Shown here: positions 10,622 through 21,750 of the stretch, one piece after another
How the letters are laid out: every line of letters starts with the position of its first letter
How positions within the stretch are numbered: position 1 is the stretch's first letter
DNA from: Nicotiana tabacum
Lineage: Eukaryota > Streptophyta > Magnoliopsida > Solanales > Solanaceae
DNA length: 64,000 bases
NCBI RefSeq assembly: GCF_000715075.1
Contig: NC_134095.1
Location: forward strand, 69,259,990 to 69,323,989
Direction of reading: 5' to 3'
Made by a program: the position numbers and the translations under genes
Notes under the pieces: generated by a model
Database searches by the model: none
What the model was told of the DNA's origin: nothing
What the model saw: only the letters and a program-made list of their open reading frames with translations

Positions 10622-11984
10622 TGTCACGCCCCGAACCCGGGGAGGCGTGGCTGGCACCCGATGCCGTAGTGGACCGAGCGAACCACTCTGTAACTCATTC
10701 ATTACTTTTTATAACTATCATGGGCCAGCATGGCCATAACTCGTAATGTAAAATTATAAGTGGGCAATATCAATGAACCATCGTTCATAAAATATGAATA
10801 CATATGGGTCATCAAGGCCTCTAACATACTGTATATAGTACCTTGTGACTACAAAGCCTCGTATTTTATTTGACATAAAATGGGATAAGGTACCGACCTA
10901 CCCATAAGTCTGTAGTAAAACTCTGACATTCGACTCATAGACTCAGCTGTACTCCGAATGAGATGGAGTCTTACCGATCTTTCGCTGAATGCTAATATCA
11001 TCTACGATGAAGGCTCGTCAAACTGATTATCTATACCTGCGGGCATGATTGTAGTATCCCCAGCAAAAGGACGTCAGTACGAATAATGTGTTGAGTATGT
11101 AAGGCATGTAAATAAGTATATAAAGGACATGGAAGAAAACATGGAGTAAATGACCCAGCTTGTAAATCTGGATTGCTTTGTGAATCAAAATCATGAAATA
11201 TATTTAATATCATGCATATAAATGTCATGTAATGCATTGGTCTATACGTACATAACATCATCAAGACTTTGAGGGCATCCCATCATATCATTTCAGCCAC
11301 TGTGGGCAAATCATCAGCGTATACTAGCTGATCAGGTGGTGGTACGTATATAACGCCGTAACCTTTTTTCATATCCCATATACATATATATACATATATA
11401 CGCGTATATAACGCCATCTGGTCATGGGTCAATGTACATGTATAAATGAATGCAATACATGAGAAGTATGTTAATAAAATCTTTCGGAATGTCATAAGAC
11501 CATTAAGTCTTTGATTTCCATATACATATATACGTGTATATAACGCCGTCTGAGTTATGGGTAAATGCACATGTAAATGAGTGCAATGCATGAGAAGTAC
11601 GTTAATAAAACTTCTCAGAACGTCAAAACACCATTATACCTCTGATTAATATCATTTTACAGGAATAAATAACATAGACATCCTTAACTGCTAAGAATAG
11701 AAACACTTATGAAATAACATTATGTTTACGTATCGTTGCCTGGATCATGCCAAAAGAAGGAAGGATTAGCCTTAACTTGCCTGAAGTAAGAAAAATCCGT
11801 ATGATATTCTTGAGAAAGGTTGCACCGTACTCCCTTAGAATCACAAAATCTCATGTCGCTTAAAACGCTGTGAAATCAAGTGCCCCAGATGTCTCGCCAG
11901 AACAAGGAAATCAAGCAAGTACATAGCCAACTGGTTATTTTCGGGATAGATTCGTCGACCTCCAAATGCAGCAAGTCTAATAGA
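10622..11984 (-). repeat. Reverse-oriented, truncated LTR related to the 30913 family
   Basis: The first 45 bases (CCCCGAACCCGGGGAGGCGTGGCTGGCAC) mirror the LTR end at 33592, and a later match is seen near 11755-11800 (AAGGAAGGATTAGCCTTAACTTGCC against the complement of 32000-32030). In between the two have diverged. The promoter-side part of the LTR is missing because the sequence changes to gene fragments near 11985. No PBS or PPT is seen beside it. Confidence 0.6.
11391..11650 (-). repeat. Tandem duplication of about 133 bp in the LTR fragment
   Basis: Two copies start CATATATACG.GTATATAACGCC (11391 and about 11525) and share ATGGGT.AATG.ACATGTA and CATGAGAAGTA.GTTAATAAAA. A third partial copy of GTATATAACGCC stands at 11346. 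Confidence 0.8.
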
Positions 11985-12293
11985 ATCCTATGTTGGAGGG
12001 TCTGAAACTATACTTTTGTTCTCACCGTTCTGAGGCATAACTAAACTAGAATCATGAAATTCCAATTTACCATTACTTCTAGGTTCGGACTTAGGTGTCA
12101 AGAACTCTTCTTGAATCCCATTATCACCATCATCATTATCTCTATCATTAAAGTTGAGTTGCCTACCATTATGTTGTGTGACAAACCTAAAGCTATCGTT
12201 ATTAGTAGGGTCAAAAAAATCCCAAGAACTTGAATCTGGGGGTAGTGGAGGGGGTAGTGGGGTAGAGAAATCAACATCATCTACTACATACAT
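11985..12293 (-). pseudogene. Captured host-gene fragment, DUF630/DUF632-like
   Basis: The minus strand is open for 101 codons with a low-complexity proline run (FSTPLPPPLPPDSSSWDFFDP) followed by an acidic, asparagine-rich stretch. A proline-rich segment leading into SxWDFxxP is typical of plant DUF630/DUF632 proteins of the NRG2 kind. No retrotransposon motif is present, and composition differs from the surrounding LTR. It is a fragment without either the N-terminal DUF630 or the C-terminal DUF632 helices. It lies head to head with the PPR fragment, six bases away. Family call is from memory of the motif and is moderate. Confidence 0.5.
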
Positions 12294-12298
12294 ATTGT

Positions 12299-12505
12299 TT
12301 CTTGATGAATATTATGAGGATAATAATGACATTTGCCCCCTTAACTCCATGATTACTGGTTATATGAATGAGGGCCTTGTGGAAAAGGCTAAAGAAATCT
12401 TTGATACCATGGAATATAAGGATACTGCAACTTGGAGTGCAATGTTATCAGGTTACACTAAAAAATGGTATGCACGAGGTTGCACTTGCCACCTTTCAAA
12501 GTGAT
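12299..12505 (+). pseudogene. Captured PPR-repeat fragment
   Basis: The plus strand reads NSMITGYMNEGLVEKAKEIF, then DTMEYKDTATWSAMLSGYTK. This is the spacing of pentatricopeptide repeats (about 35 residues, with the two-helix pattern NxMIxGYxxxGxxxxAxxxFxxM). Only about two repeats remain before the frame degenerates (ARGCTCHLSK, stop at 12502). PPR proteins bind organellar RNA, but this piece is far too short to act. It was evidently copied from a host gene together with the neighbouring fragment. Confidence 0.65.
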
Positions 12506-13094
12506 TCAATAGTCACTTTAATATATCACATATCACTGCCACGTTGAATTCTTATCCAAATATACTAATTAATTAATCTCCCACTAAAATTAATAATTAC
12601 CCACATAATTAAAAATTATCTCAAATTACTTATCATACTACTTACTTTTAACACACTTTATAAATCTTGCTACTATGGTCATATGGTATCATACAAAATA
12701 AAAATATAAACTATTATTTTTATTAAAATATTCATGTAAAAATACATTTATTTTCTCAATTTATAATTTTCCTAATCTCTTATAAAGAGTAAAAATTCTC
12801 GTACACTTAATTCTTAAAATGGTAAAGAAGACCTTCTTTTTTTATGAAAAAAATAACTCATATCTTTATAATAAAGAAAATCTCATAAAATTTTCTCATA
12901 TTATTTGTGTAATTTAAAACATATTCGAAAGTACTAATATTAATAACTATGTAAAATTATATTATTATATTTTCATACCATTTTTTTTCTTTACAAAAAT
13001 GTTTCACTCAAAATACCATATCAAATATATATAATATATATCAATGTTGTTAAACTTATATATATATATATATATATATATAATGGTTGGTTGA
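12506..13094. other. AT-rich non-coding end of the insertion
   Basis: There is no recognisable gene. The stretch is rich in A/T runs and includes a TA microsatellite at about 13059-13082. I looked for Helitron ends (CTRR with a hairpin), MULE inverted repeats and an LTR terminus at the right edge and saw none that is convincing. Confidence 0.6.
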
Positions 13095-13620
13095 TATTTA
13101 AATGAAATGTTGTGCTCAACTCGACCCGTATGCCCAACTCTCACTGAACTGCCCTACAGAAATATGAGGTAAGCTGCGTACCTCGGACAAAAATGATAGA
13201 TACAGGCACACCATGAAGACGAAAAAACCTCCCGGATATAGACCTCAGCTAACCTCTCAGAAGAATAGGAAACTAACACGGGAATAAAATGTGCTGACTT
13301 GGTCAGCCTATCAACAATAACTCATACTGCATCGAATTTCCTCTGAGTCCGTGGGAGTCCATCAACGAAGTCCATAATGGTACGCTCCCACTTCCACTAA
13401 GGAATCTCAATCTTCTGGAACAAACCACCAGGTCTCTGATGCTCGTACTTTACCTGATGACAATTAGAACACTGAGCCACATATGCAACAATATCCTTCT
13501 TCATCCTCCTCCACCAATAATGCTGCCGCAAGTCCTGATACATCTTAGCGGCGCTCGGATTAATAGAGTACCGGGAACTATGGGCCTCCTCTAAAATTAA
13601 CTCTCAAATTCCATCCACAT
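13095..13620 (-). pseudogene. Integrase core, internal A, continued
   Basis: The minus strand holds degraded versions of the integrase zinc-finger end and catalytic core: VELSTTFH at the insertion edge, then the region matching VPVFIISD and DFVDGLPRTQRKFDA. Stops and frameshifts are frequent. It continues directly into the zinc-finger and RNase H frame that starts at 13604. Confidence 0.72.
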
Positions 13621-14326
13621 TAGGCACACAAATATGACCCTGCATCCTCAAAACTCCATCATCTCCTAATGTAACCTGCTTGACAGCTCCTTGCCGCACT
13701 GTGTCCCTAAGGACACACAAACGAGGATCATCACGCTGCCGATTTCTGATACGCTCAAATAATGAAGAATGAGCGACTGTGCAAGCTAGCACACGGTTAG
13801 GCTCCGAAACATCCAACCTCACGAATTGATTGGCTAAGGCATGAACATCCAAAGCGAACGGTCTCTCACCGACCGGAATATATGGAAGACTACCCATACT
13901 AGCTGACTTTCTACTCAAAGCATCATCCACCGCATTCGCCTTCCCCGGATGATATAAGATAGTGATATCATAGTCTTTCAACAGCTCCAACCACCTCCTC
14001 TGCCTCAAATTTAGCTCCTTCTACTTGAATAAATACTATAGACTTTTGTGATCCGTGAATACCTCACACGACACGCCGTATAAATAGTGCCTCCAAATCT
14101 TCAACGTGTGAACAATGGCGTCTAACTCCAAATCATGAACTGGATAATTCTTCTCATGAATATTCAACTGTCGTGAAGCACAAGTAATGACCTTGCCATC
14201 CTGCATCAACATCGTACCAAGTCCAATATGAGATGCATCACAATAAAATGTATATCGCCATGAACTTGTGGGCAAAACCAACACTGGCATCGTAGTCAAA
14301 GCTGTCTTGAGCTTATGAAACCTCAC
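13604..14326 (-). pseudogene. RNase H and integrase linker, internal A
   Basis: Two good frames (13604-14008 and 14036-14326) are separated by a stop in the [18 protein letters not shown] region. Recognisable are [18 protein letters not shown] with the RNase H aspartate, [27 protein letters not shown], and the linker [10 protein letters not shown]. The second frame ends at VPNVDGI, just before the integrase zinc finger. Confidence 0.82.
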
Positions 14327-15060
14327 CTTACACTCGTCTGACCACCTGAATTGGCAACCCTTCTAGGTCAACCTGGTCATCGGGGCTGCAATAGATGAAT
14401 ACCTCTCCACAAACCGACGGTAATAGCATGCCAAACCCAAGAAACTCTGGATCTCTATAGCTGACACGGGTCTAGGCCAGTTCCTAACTATCTCTATCTT
14501 CTTCGGATACACCTGAATATCCTATGCTGAAACAATGTGACTTAAGAATGCAACTAAACTCAACCAGAACTCACACTTCAAAAACTTAGCATACAATTGA
14601 CTATCTCTCCTCCTGGCTGCGGGAATAGGTCAAAATATCATCAATGAAGATTATAATGAACGAATCAAAGTAAGGCTTGAACACTGGGTTCATCAAATCC
14701 ATGAATTCTACTGGGGCATTTGTTAATCCAAATGACATCACCCAAAACTCATAATCCCCGTACCGAGTGCGGAAAGTTGTCTTAGGGACATCGTATGCCC
14801 TAATCCTCAACTGATGATAGCTAGATCTCAAGTCTATATTCGAAAATACCTTGGCACCCTGAAACTGATCAAACAAATCATCAATCCTCAGCAATGGATA
14901 CTTATTCTTGATTGTGACCTTGTTCAACTGCTGGTAATCTATACACATCCTCATCGATCCGTCCTTCTTCTTAACAAATAACACTGGTGCACCCCAAGGC
15001 GAGACACTAGATCTAAGAAAGCTTTTATCAAGCAAGTTTTGCAACTACTCCTTCAATTCT
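14327..15060 (-). pseudogene. Reverse transcriptase, internal A
   Basis: The 14601-15044 frame begins DLLDKSF-like ([11 protein letters not shown]), then [39 protein letters not shown], and FIDDILTYS, the YXDD-type active site with FIDD. Downstream (14600-14330), thumb and connection residues remain but with stops (for example in [15 protein letters not shown] sequence). RT copies element RNA to DNA. The palm is complete, but the surrounding frame is broken. Confidence 0.85.
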
Positions 15061-15061
15061 T

Positions 15062-15700
15062 TCAACTCAGGTGGGTCCATACGATATGGGGGATAGAAAT
15101 GGGCTGAGTGCTCGGAGCCAAATCAATGCAGAAGTCAATATCCCTGTTGGGTGGCATACCCGATAGGTTTGGAGGAAATACCTTAGGAAACTTACGAACA
15201 ACAGACACAAAATCCATAGAAGGAACCTCGACACTAGAATCATGAACATACTCCAAATAGGCCAAACATCCCATATCAACCATACGTCGAGCCTTCATAT
15301 ATGAGATAACCCTATGGGTAGAGTTACCAGGAGTCCCTCTGCACTTTAGACGAGGTAAACCCAGCAAGGCTAAGGTCACAGTCTTGGCATGACAGTCCAA
15401 GATAGTGTGGTAAGGTGATAACCAGTCCATCCACAATATGATATCAAAATCAACCATGTCCAAAAGTAACATATCTACTCGAGTCTCAAGACCCCCAATC
15501 ACAACTATACATGAACGATTGACACGATCTACCACAATAGAATCACTCACCGATGGGGAAACATATACAGGTGTACTTAAATAATCACGAGGCACAACCA
15601 AATAAGGGAAAAAATAAGATGACACATAGGAACATGTAGACCCTGGATCAAATAAAGCTGAAGCATCTCTACTGCATACCGAAACTGTACCTATGATAAC
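15062..15700 (-). pseudogene. Protease region and PR-RT linker, internal A
   Basis: The frame 15062-15625 starts inside the protease domain (SSYFFPYLVVPRDYLSTPVYVS) and contains DIILWMDWLSPYHTILDC, the second conserved protease block (usually GMDWL, here WMDWL). The active-site area at 15630-15660 (DPGST-like) precedes it. It ends in the linker PSTQPISIP leading to RT. It would process the Gag-Pol polyprotein. Confidence 0.8.
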
Positions 15701-17267
15701 TGCATCAGAAGCATCAACCTCAGGCCTGGCTAGAAGAGCATAATATCGAGGCTGGGCCTCACCACTCTGAACTACATCTCTGGGACGACCTCCTGCTAGC
15801 TAGTCTCCACCTCTAATACCTCTACCTCCACCTCTAGTTGGCTAAGCAGGCAGTGAAACACTCGAAGCCTGAACCATGGCACGGGAACCCTGATGCTGAG
15901 AGTTTCTCGGTGCTCGAGGGCAAAATTTAGCAAATGCCTTGTGTCACCACAAGTATAACAAGACCTCAGCTGCTGAGACTGCTAACCCTGAGGGCCTGAT
16001 TAACCACTCTGGAAACTCTGGAGCGGAGGTGCACTAATAGGAGTTGGCGGTGCTCTGTAGGGCAGCTGATCGGAATACTGCATATGAGAACCACATCCAC
16101 CTAGAGCACCATGAGAAGCCTGAAGTGCTGAATGAAACAGCCTGGAAGAATGGCCCCTACCAAAAGAATCTCTGCCTCCAGATGAGGCACCACTGAACCT
16201 GCCTGAATGACGAGGCCTCTTATCAGACCCCCGACCACTCCCCTGTGATAGAATCATCTCAATTCTCCTGGGCATAGTGGCCGCATCCTGAAAAGAAATC
16301 TCACTCCTCGTCTCCTTAGCCATTTGTAATCGAATAGGCTGAACGAGTCCCTTAATGAACCTCCTCACTCTCTCTCAGTGGGAAGTATAAGAAGAGCATG
16401 GCGGGCCAAGTCAATGAATCTGGTCTTCCACTGAATAACAGTCATAGAACCCTGTTGAAGACGCTCAAACTGCCTCCGATAGTTCTTCCTCTGAGTAATA
16501 GGAAGAAACTTCTCCAAAAATAGCTGAGAGAATTGATCCCAAGTCAAATCCAGTGACCCAGCTGGTCCAGCCAGACAATAATCTCTCCACCACATCTTGG
16601 CAGACCCAGACAAATGAAAAGCAGCAAAATCGACCCCATTGGTCTTCACTATCCTCATGTTCCATAGAACCTCATGATAGTTGTGCAAATAATCCTAGGG
16701 ATCCTCAGAAGATGTACCACCAAAAGTAGTAGTGAAGAGCTTGTTAAACCTGTCCAACCTCCACAAGGCATCTGTAGACATAGCTGGCCCCTCACCGGTC
16801 TGTGCCACACTACTAGGCTGACCTACCCCAACTTGCTGAGCTACTGGAGTCTGAAACTGGGGAGCCATCTGCTGCGGAGTGTGAGTAGCAAGAGTTTGTG
16901 CTCCTCCTCCAGGCTTAGAGACGACTGGTCCTATAATAAGCATGCCTGACTGGGCAACACTCTCTATAAGGCACACTAGACGGACTAGAGCATCCTAAAG
17001 TACCGGGGTGGCAATGAACCCCTCTAGGACCTAAGCTGGTCCTGCTGGAACTATCCTGGCTGGAACCTTATCGTCAAACTCAACCTGAGGCTCCGCCGCT
17101 GGTCCTGGTGCTCGAGCTCTAGGCTGAGCCCTACCTCTGCCTCGGGCCCTAGCACGGCCTCGACCTCTGCCCCTCGCAGAAGCTGCTACTGGGGGCTTGG
17201 GCTGTTGGTCAACTAATGAAGCAGTACATGTTCTCACCATCTGCGAAAGAACAGAGTGGGAGTTCAA
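15700..17267 (-). pseudogene. Gag, internal A, broken
   Basis: From the right: an arginine/glycine-rich N-terminus (ARGRGRGRARARGRG) starting near 17267, then a capsid-like part (FNKLFTTTFGGTSSEDP; DFAAFHLSGSAKMWWRDYC; QFSQLFLEKFLP; RKNYRRQFERLQQGSMTV), then IEMILSQGSGRGSDKRPR. It ends with a zinc knuckle start CYTCGDTRH near 15950. Stops separate the four frames, and the knuckle is followed by a frame error (RHLLNF instead of the usual RHxxRxC). Gag forms the particle that packages RNA. Confidence 0.82.
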
Positions 17268-17417
17268 TTGGCATTTTGAAATCGAGTCGCACGATAGGAA
17301 AAAATAGATGTGAAGTTTTTCCTAACTCTGTAGCCTCTAGGGGATAAATATTGACGTCTCCGTACCGATCCCTCAGACTCTACTTTTTCGTGAATTGTGA
17401 GACCTAGGCAACCTAGA
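17268..17417 (-). other. Leader between PBS and gag, internal A
   Basis: About 150 bases of 5' leader lie between the gag N-terminus and the PBS, with no coding signal. The matching leader of internal B is at about 27400-27578 and is similar (CTGTAGCCT.TAGGGGA, CGATCCCTCAGACTCTACT). Confidence 0.6.
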
Positions 17418-17429
17418 GCTCTGATACTA
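17418..17429 (-). other. Primer binding site, initiator tRNA-Met type, one mismatch
   Basis: The minus strand reads TAGTATCAGAGC just inside LTR2. The plant initiator tRNA-Met site is TGGTATCAGAGC, so only the second base differs. The intact form is seen at 27579-27590. Confidence 0.85.
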
Positions 17430-17432
17430 ACT

Positions 17433-19756
17433 TGTCATGACCCGAATTTCCCTACCCTCGAGAGTCGTGATGGCTCCTACTCATGAAAGCTAGCCAAGCC
17501 GAGTATTATAGATTTATTAACCTTTTTACTTTGCCTTTTTTACAGTCCAACATAATAGGTGATCAATAGCGGAATAATATTAATAAACAGAAATACAAAA
17601 GACGAAAATTAATAGTTTAACCATAGACTAGTGAAGAATCCAACATACAACTCTACCCAGAATTTGGTGTCACAATGTCATGGACTATCTACGAATACTA
17701 CAAACAGTGGTCAGAAAGATAAATACAAAGGTTTCTCTGAAATACGTAAAAGAAATAGAATGGAGAGATAGAAGGAGACGCTAAGGCTTGTGGACGCCTG
17801 CAGGACTACCTCGGGTCTCCGCCACTGGACTGAAGGCAGCAACCTCACTATGGTCAAAAAGCTGCAGCCCCGAGATTTGGACACAGTGCAGAGTGTAGTA
17901 TCAGCACAACTGACCCCATGTGTTGGTAAGTGTCAAGCCTAACTTCGGAAAAGTAGTGACAGAGCTAGGACACAACAACCATCATGAATAGTCAACAATG
18001 ATCAATTACCTTTAAAATATCTTAAGTCTTGTTCAACATGGATAATCATATATTTAAGCATGAATAGTACATAATAAGAATCACAATGGTTATAGTTTAA
18101 GACTCACTTGCATGCTCGACACCAACGTATAGATACTCGTCACCACACCTATACGTCGTACTCAACACTAACACATAGCAAATAAGACCACAACTCCTAT
18201 TCCCTCAATCTAAGGTTAGACCAAACACTTACCTTGATTCCACGGCTAAAATCAAGCCTCAATTACCGCAATTTCCTTTGATTTACACTTCCAAACCACC
18301 CGAATCTATGCATAATTAACTAATTAACATCAATTAACGCTAAATGAACCAATTCTAATGCATGAGTATAGATTTACCAATGATTTCCCCAAAAAGTCAA
18401 AAATCGACCCCGGGCCCGCTTTGTCAAAACCCGAAGTTCGAACCAAAAACCGACTACACATTCACCCAGGAACCCAAATATGCAATTGGTTTTGAAATCC
18501 GACCTCAATTTGAGGTATAAATCCCCAAATTTCGAAATTCCTAAATTCTACCCAAAAACACCCTATTTTCCCAAGAAAAACCCTAGATTTAAAGATGAAA
18601 TCATGTAAAAAGATGAAATAGATTGAAGAAAATGAGTTATAAATCGTTTACCTTTGATTTGGGGAAGAACCCTTCCTTAAAAATCGTCTATGGGAGCTTA
18701 GGGTTTGAAAATTTGTGAAATGAGTTCAAAATCCCGTCCAAGTGATGTTTTGATCAGTTGCAGATGTCACATTTGCAATAGGAGCTTGGCAATTGCAAAG
18801 CTCGCAATTGCGAGATAGGCTTCACAAATGCGAACCTGCTGCAATGTCTGCTTCTGTCGCAATTGCGAATAAGTTATCGTAATTGCGAAGGTTGACCCCC
18901 TGTTGACTTCGCAAATGCGGAGGAAATGTTCGCAATTGTGAACTGTGCTGGCCAGGGCTTTCTTCACAATTGTGATCAAGCCTTCGCATTTGCCAAGCTT
19001 GTGATGCTCGCAATTGCAAAGACTGACCTCGCAATAGCGAGATCAGAGCCTACAACAAAATATCAGATGCAACATAGATTTTTCTAAGTCTAAACTCACT
19101 CCGTGACCTATCCAAAACTCACCCAAGCCTTGGGGATCCAAACCAAACGTACACACAAATTTAAAAACATCATACGGACTTGCTCGTGCGAGCAAATCGC
19201 CAAATTAACATCTTAAACAGTGAATTTAACAACAAAACTCGTGAATTTTATAAGATAGTTCAAAATTTCTATTTTCTCAACCAAAGATCCGATTTATATC
19301 AAATCTCTTCCGTTTTCACCAAATTTCACAAATACAACCTAAATAGTATATCAAACCTATACCGGGCTCCAGAACCAAAATGCGTGCCCGATACCAATGA
19401 GTTTAACCATTATTCAATTTCTAAAAATACTTATATTTTCCAGCAAACAATTATATTCAAAAATTTATTTCTCGGCCTAGAGACCTCGAAATTCGATTCC
19501 GGCCATATGCCCAAGCCCCATATTTTACTATGGACCCTGCGGAACAGTCAAATCACGGGTCCGAGTCCATTTACTAAAAACTTTGACCAAAGTCAACTTT
19601 AATGTATTTTAAAGGCAAATTTCCATATTTTTCTTAAATTTCACATAATGCGCCCGGACTGCGCCCACAAATCGAGGAGTAAGAAAATGAGGTTTTCAAG
19701 GCCTTGGAAGCCAGATTCGGATTCTAAAACTCGAGATGACCTTTTGGGTCATCACA
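17433..19756 (-). repeat. LTR2, shared between internal A and internal B
   Basis: The edges are TGTCATGACCCG on the left and GGGTCATCACA on the right. It is 2324 bases long, shorter than LTR1 because a stretch matching about 7545-8110 of LTR1, including both hairpin repeat classes, is missing. It serves as 5' LTR for internal A (PBS on its left) and as 3' LTR for internal B (PPT on its right). Confidence 0.9.
18762..19045 (-). repeat. CGCAATTGCG dyad-word array in LTR2
   Basis: A dozen or more words such as CTCGCAATTGCGAG, GTCGCAATTGCGAA, TTCGCAAATGCGGA, TTCGCAATTGTGAA and TTCACAATTGTGA lie 15-30 bases apart. The unit is a palindrome centred on AATT with CGC/GCG arms. The flanks match LTR1 at 8850 and 9050, but the words do not. 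Confidence 0.85.
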
Positions 19757-19768
19757 TTCTCCACCTCT
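19757..19768 (-). other. Polypurine tract of internal B
   Basis: The minus strand reads GAGGTGGAGAA immediately before LTR2 (TGTGATGACC), identical to the tract of internal A. Confidence 0.8.
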
Positions 19769-19832
19769 GAAACAACCATTTGTCCTCAAACGTACATACA
19801 AAAGTACCTGAGTCTGTGAAAAGATGGGGATA

Positions 19833-20590
19833 TCAGCTCCGCATATTGGACTCGGAATCCCAGGTAGCTACCTCAATGGGCTGGCATTTCCACTGCTCAT
19901 GATCCGAGGGGCAACTATTTGCTCTCAACTGACGAACCTGTTGGTCTAGAATAGCTACCGGTTCCTCCTCGTAGGTCAAATTCTTGTCCAACTGCACAGT
20001 GCTGAAGTCTAACACGTGGGATGGATCATCGTGATACTTACGAAGAATGGACACATGAAACACTGGATGCACAACTGATAAACCCGGTGGCAACGCAAGT
20101 TTGTAAGCCACCTCTCCCACTCGATCAAGGATCTCAAAAAATCCGATGAACCTAGGGATTAGCTTGCCCTTGTTCCCAAATATACTCATGCCCTTTATGG
20201 GCGACACCCAAAGCAACACTTGCTCTCCAACCATGAATGCCACATCACGAACCTTACGGTCAACATAACTCTTCTTCCTGGACTGAGCTGTACGAAGCCT
20301 ATCGTAAATGATCTTAACCTTCTCCAAGGCATCCTTAACTAAATCTGTACCCAATAACTGAGTCTCTCCCGGCTCAACCACACAACTGACGACTAACACC
20401 GCCTACCATATAATGCCTCATAGGGAGCCATCTGGATGCTCGATTGATAACTGTTATTGTAGGCAAACTCCGCTAATGGAAAGAACTGATCCCAAGAACC
20501 TCCAAATCAATAACACATGCTCGGAGCATATCCTTCAAAATCTAAATAGTACGCTCGGACTTTCCATCCCTCTGAAGATGAAATACTATG
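19833..20590 (-). pseudogene. Integrase C-terminus and chromodomain, copy B1
   Basis: The 19833-20399 frame holds the integrase tail (GETQLLGTDLVKDALEKVK, SYVDRKVRDVAFMVGEQVLL, SPIKGMSIFGNKGKL, SILRKYHDDPSHVL) and the chromodomain-type end (VAILDQQVRQLR, then EVATWDSESNM). The catalytic glutamate region near 20540-20590 is degraded (IFHLQRDGKSERTI-like). The frame breaks at the ALYGRR.C run near 20400. It is the only pol copy in B that still reaches the PPT. Confidence 0.82.
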
Positions 20591-20591
20591 C

Positions 20592-20880
20592 TCAACTCGA
20601 CTCGCGTACTAGATCACACTGTACTGCCCTCCATAAATGCGAGGTAAATTGCATACCTCGGTCAGAAATGATAAACACGGGCACACCATGAAGATGAATG
20701 ATCACCCGGATATAAATCTCTGCCAACCGCACAGAAGAATAGGGATCTTCCACATGAATGAAATGCGCTGACTTAGTCAGCCTATCCACAATAACCCATA
20801 TTGCGTCGAATTTCCTCTGAGTTCGTGGGAGTCCAACAACGAACTCCATAGTGATATGCTACCACTTCCACTCAGGAATC
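20592..20880 (-). pseudogene. Integrase catalytic core, copy B1
   Basis: The 85-codon frame MEFVVGLPRTQRKFDAIWVI, then SAHFIHV and VPVFIISDRGMQF, shows two of the three acidic residues of the DDE core (in the MEFV-type strand the usual D is E, and SDRG is intact). Integrase normally reads MDFV at the first position, so a D-to-E change is visible there. Confidence 0.8.
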
Positions 20881-21750
20881 TCAATCTTTTGAATTAAACC
20901 ACCAGGTCTCTAATGCTCGTACTTTACCTACTAATAATTCAAACACCAAGCTATATACGCAACAATATCCTTCTTCATCCTCCTCCACCAATAATGTTGC
21001 CGCAAGTCCTGATACAACTCGGCGCCCGGATGAATCGAATACCGGGAACTATGAGCCTCATCTAAAATCAACTCACGAAGTCCATCCATATTAAGCACAC
21101 AAACTAGACCCTGCATCCTCAAAACTCCGTCATCTCCAACTGTAACCTGCTTGGCACCTCTGTGCCGTACTATGTCTCTAAGGGCAAGTAAATGAGGATC
21201 ATCATACTGCCGATCTGTGATACGCTCAAATAATGAAGAACCAGTGACTGTGCAAGTTAGAACACGACTGGGCTCAGAAACATCCAACCTCACGAACTGA
21301 TTGGCTAAAGCCTAAACATCCAAAGCAAGCGGTCTCTTACCGACTGGAATGTACGCAAGGGTGCCCGTACTGCTGACTTCCTGCTCAAACAATTGGAAAC
21401 TACACTGGCTTTCCTCTTCCTTAAATTTTGCTCCTTCTGCTTGAACAAGTATTGCAAACTCTTGTGATCTGTGAACACCTCACACGACACGCCATATAAA
21501 TAGTGCCTCCAAATCTTCAGTGCGTGAACAATGGCACTAGATCCAAATTATGAATTGGATAATTCTTCTCGTGGATCTTTAACAGACATGAAGCATATGC
21601 AATATCCTTTCCATTCTACATCAACACCGCACCAAATTCAATACGAGATGCATCACAATATACGGTATATGGCCATGAACCTATAGGCAATACAAACACC
21701 AACGCCATAGTCAAAGCTGACTTGAGCTGCTAAAAGCTCGTCTCACACTC
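20880..21750 (-). pseudogene. RNase H and integrase zinc-finger region, copy B1
   Basis: The frame 20931-21293 contains the linker (DRQYDDPHLLALRD) and the zinc finger (HSSRYSIHPGAELYQDLRQH, then IAWCLNY, where the usual CxxC has a C-to-Y-type change). Frame 21305-21490 contains [18 protein letters not shown] deletion removes the segment between LRQRRW and the KANAV run. The RNase H start (YCDASRI-type) is recognisable but interrupted between 21600 and 21700. Confidence 0.78.

Larger units (their letters stand above)
10622..13094 (-). mobile_element. Insertion in integrase A: LTR fragment plus captured DNA
   Basis: The integrase reading is interrupted here and resumes at 13095. The left edge starts TGTCACGCCCC, which matches the reverse complement of the end of the 30913-33592 LTR family. 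A short segment of pol (ATGAAATG.TGT.CTCAACT, about 19 bases) is present on both sides, which is longer than the 5-bp duplication of an LTR element. The inner part carries host-gene fragments and AT-rich DNA. It may be a compound event rather than one element. Confidence 0.65.

Noticed and set aside
10622..13094. Helitron or Pack-MULE carrying the gene fragments
   Set aside because: No TC/CTRR ends with a hairpin and no long terminal inverted repeats are visible at either boundary. I left the class open.
18767..19034. Two 70-codon ORFs rich in NCE/AIA repeats
   Set aside because: They are translations of the CGCAATTGCG word array, not a protein.
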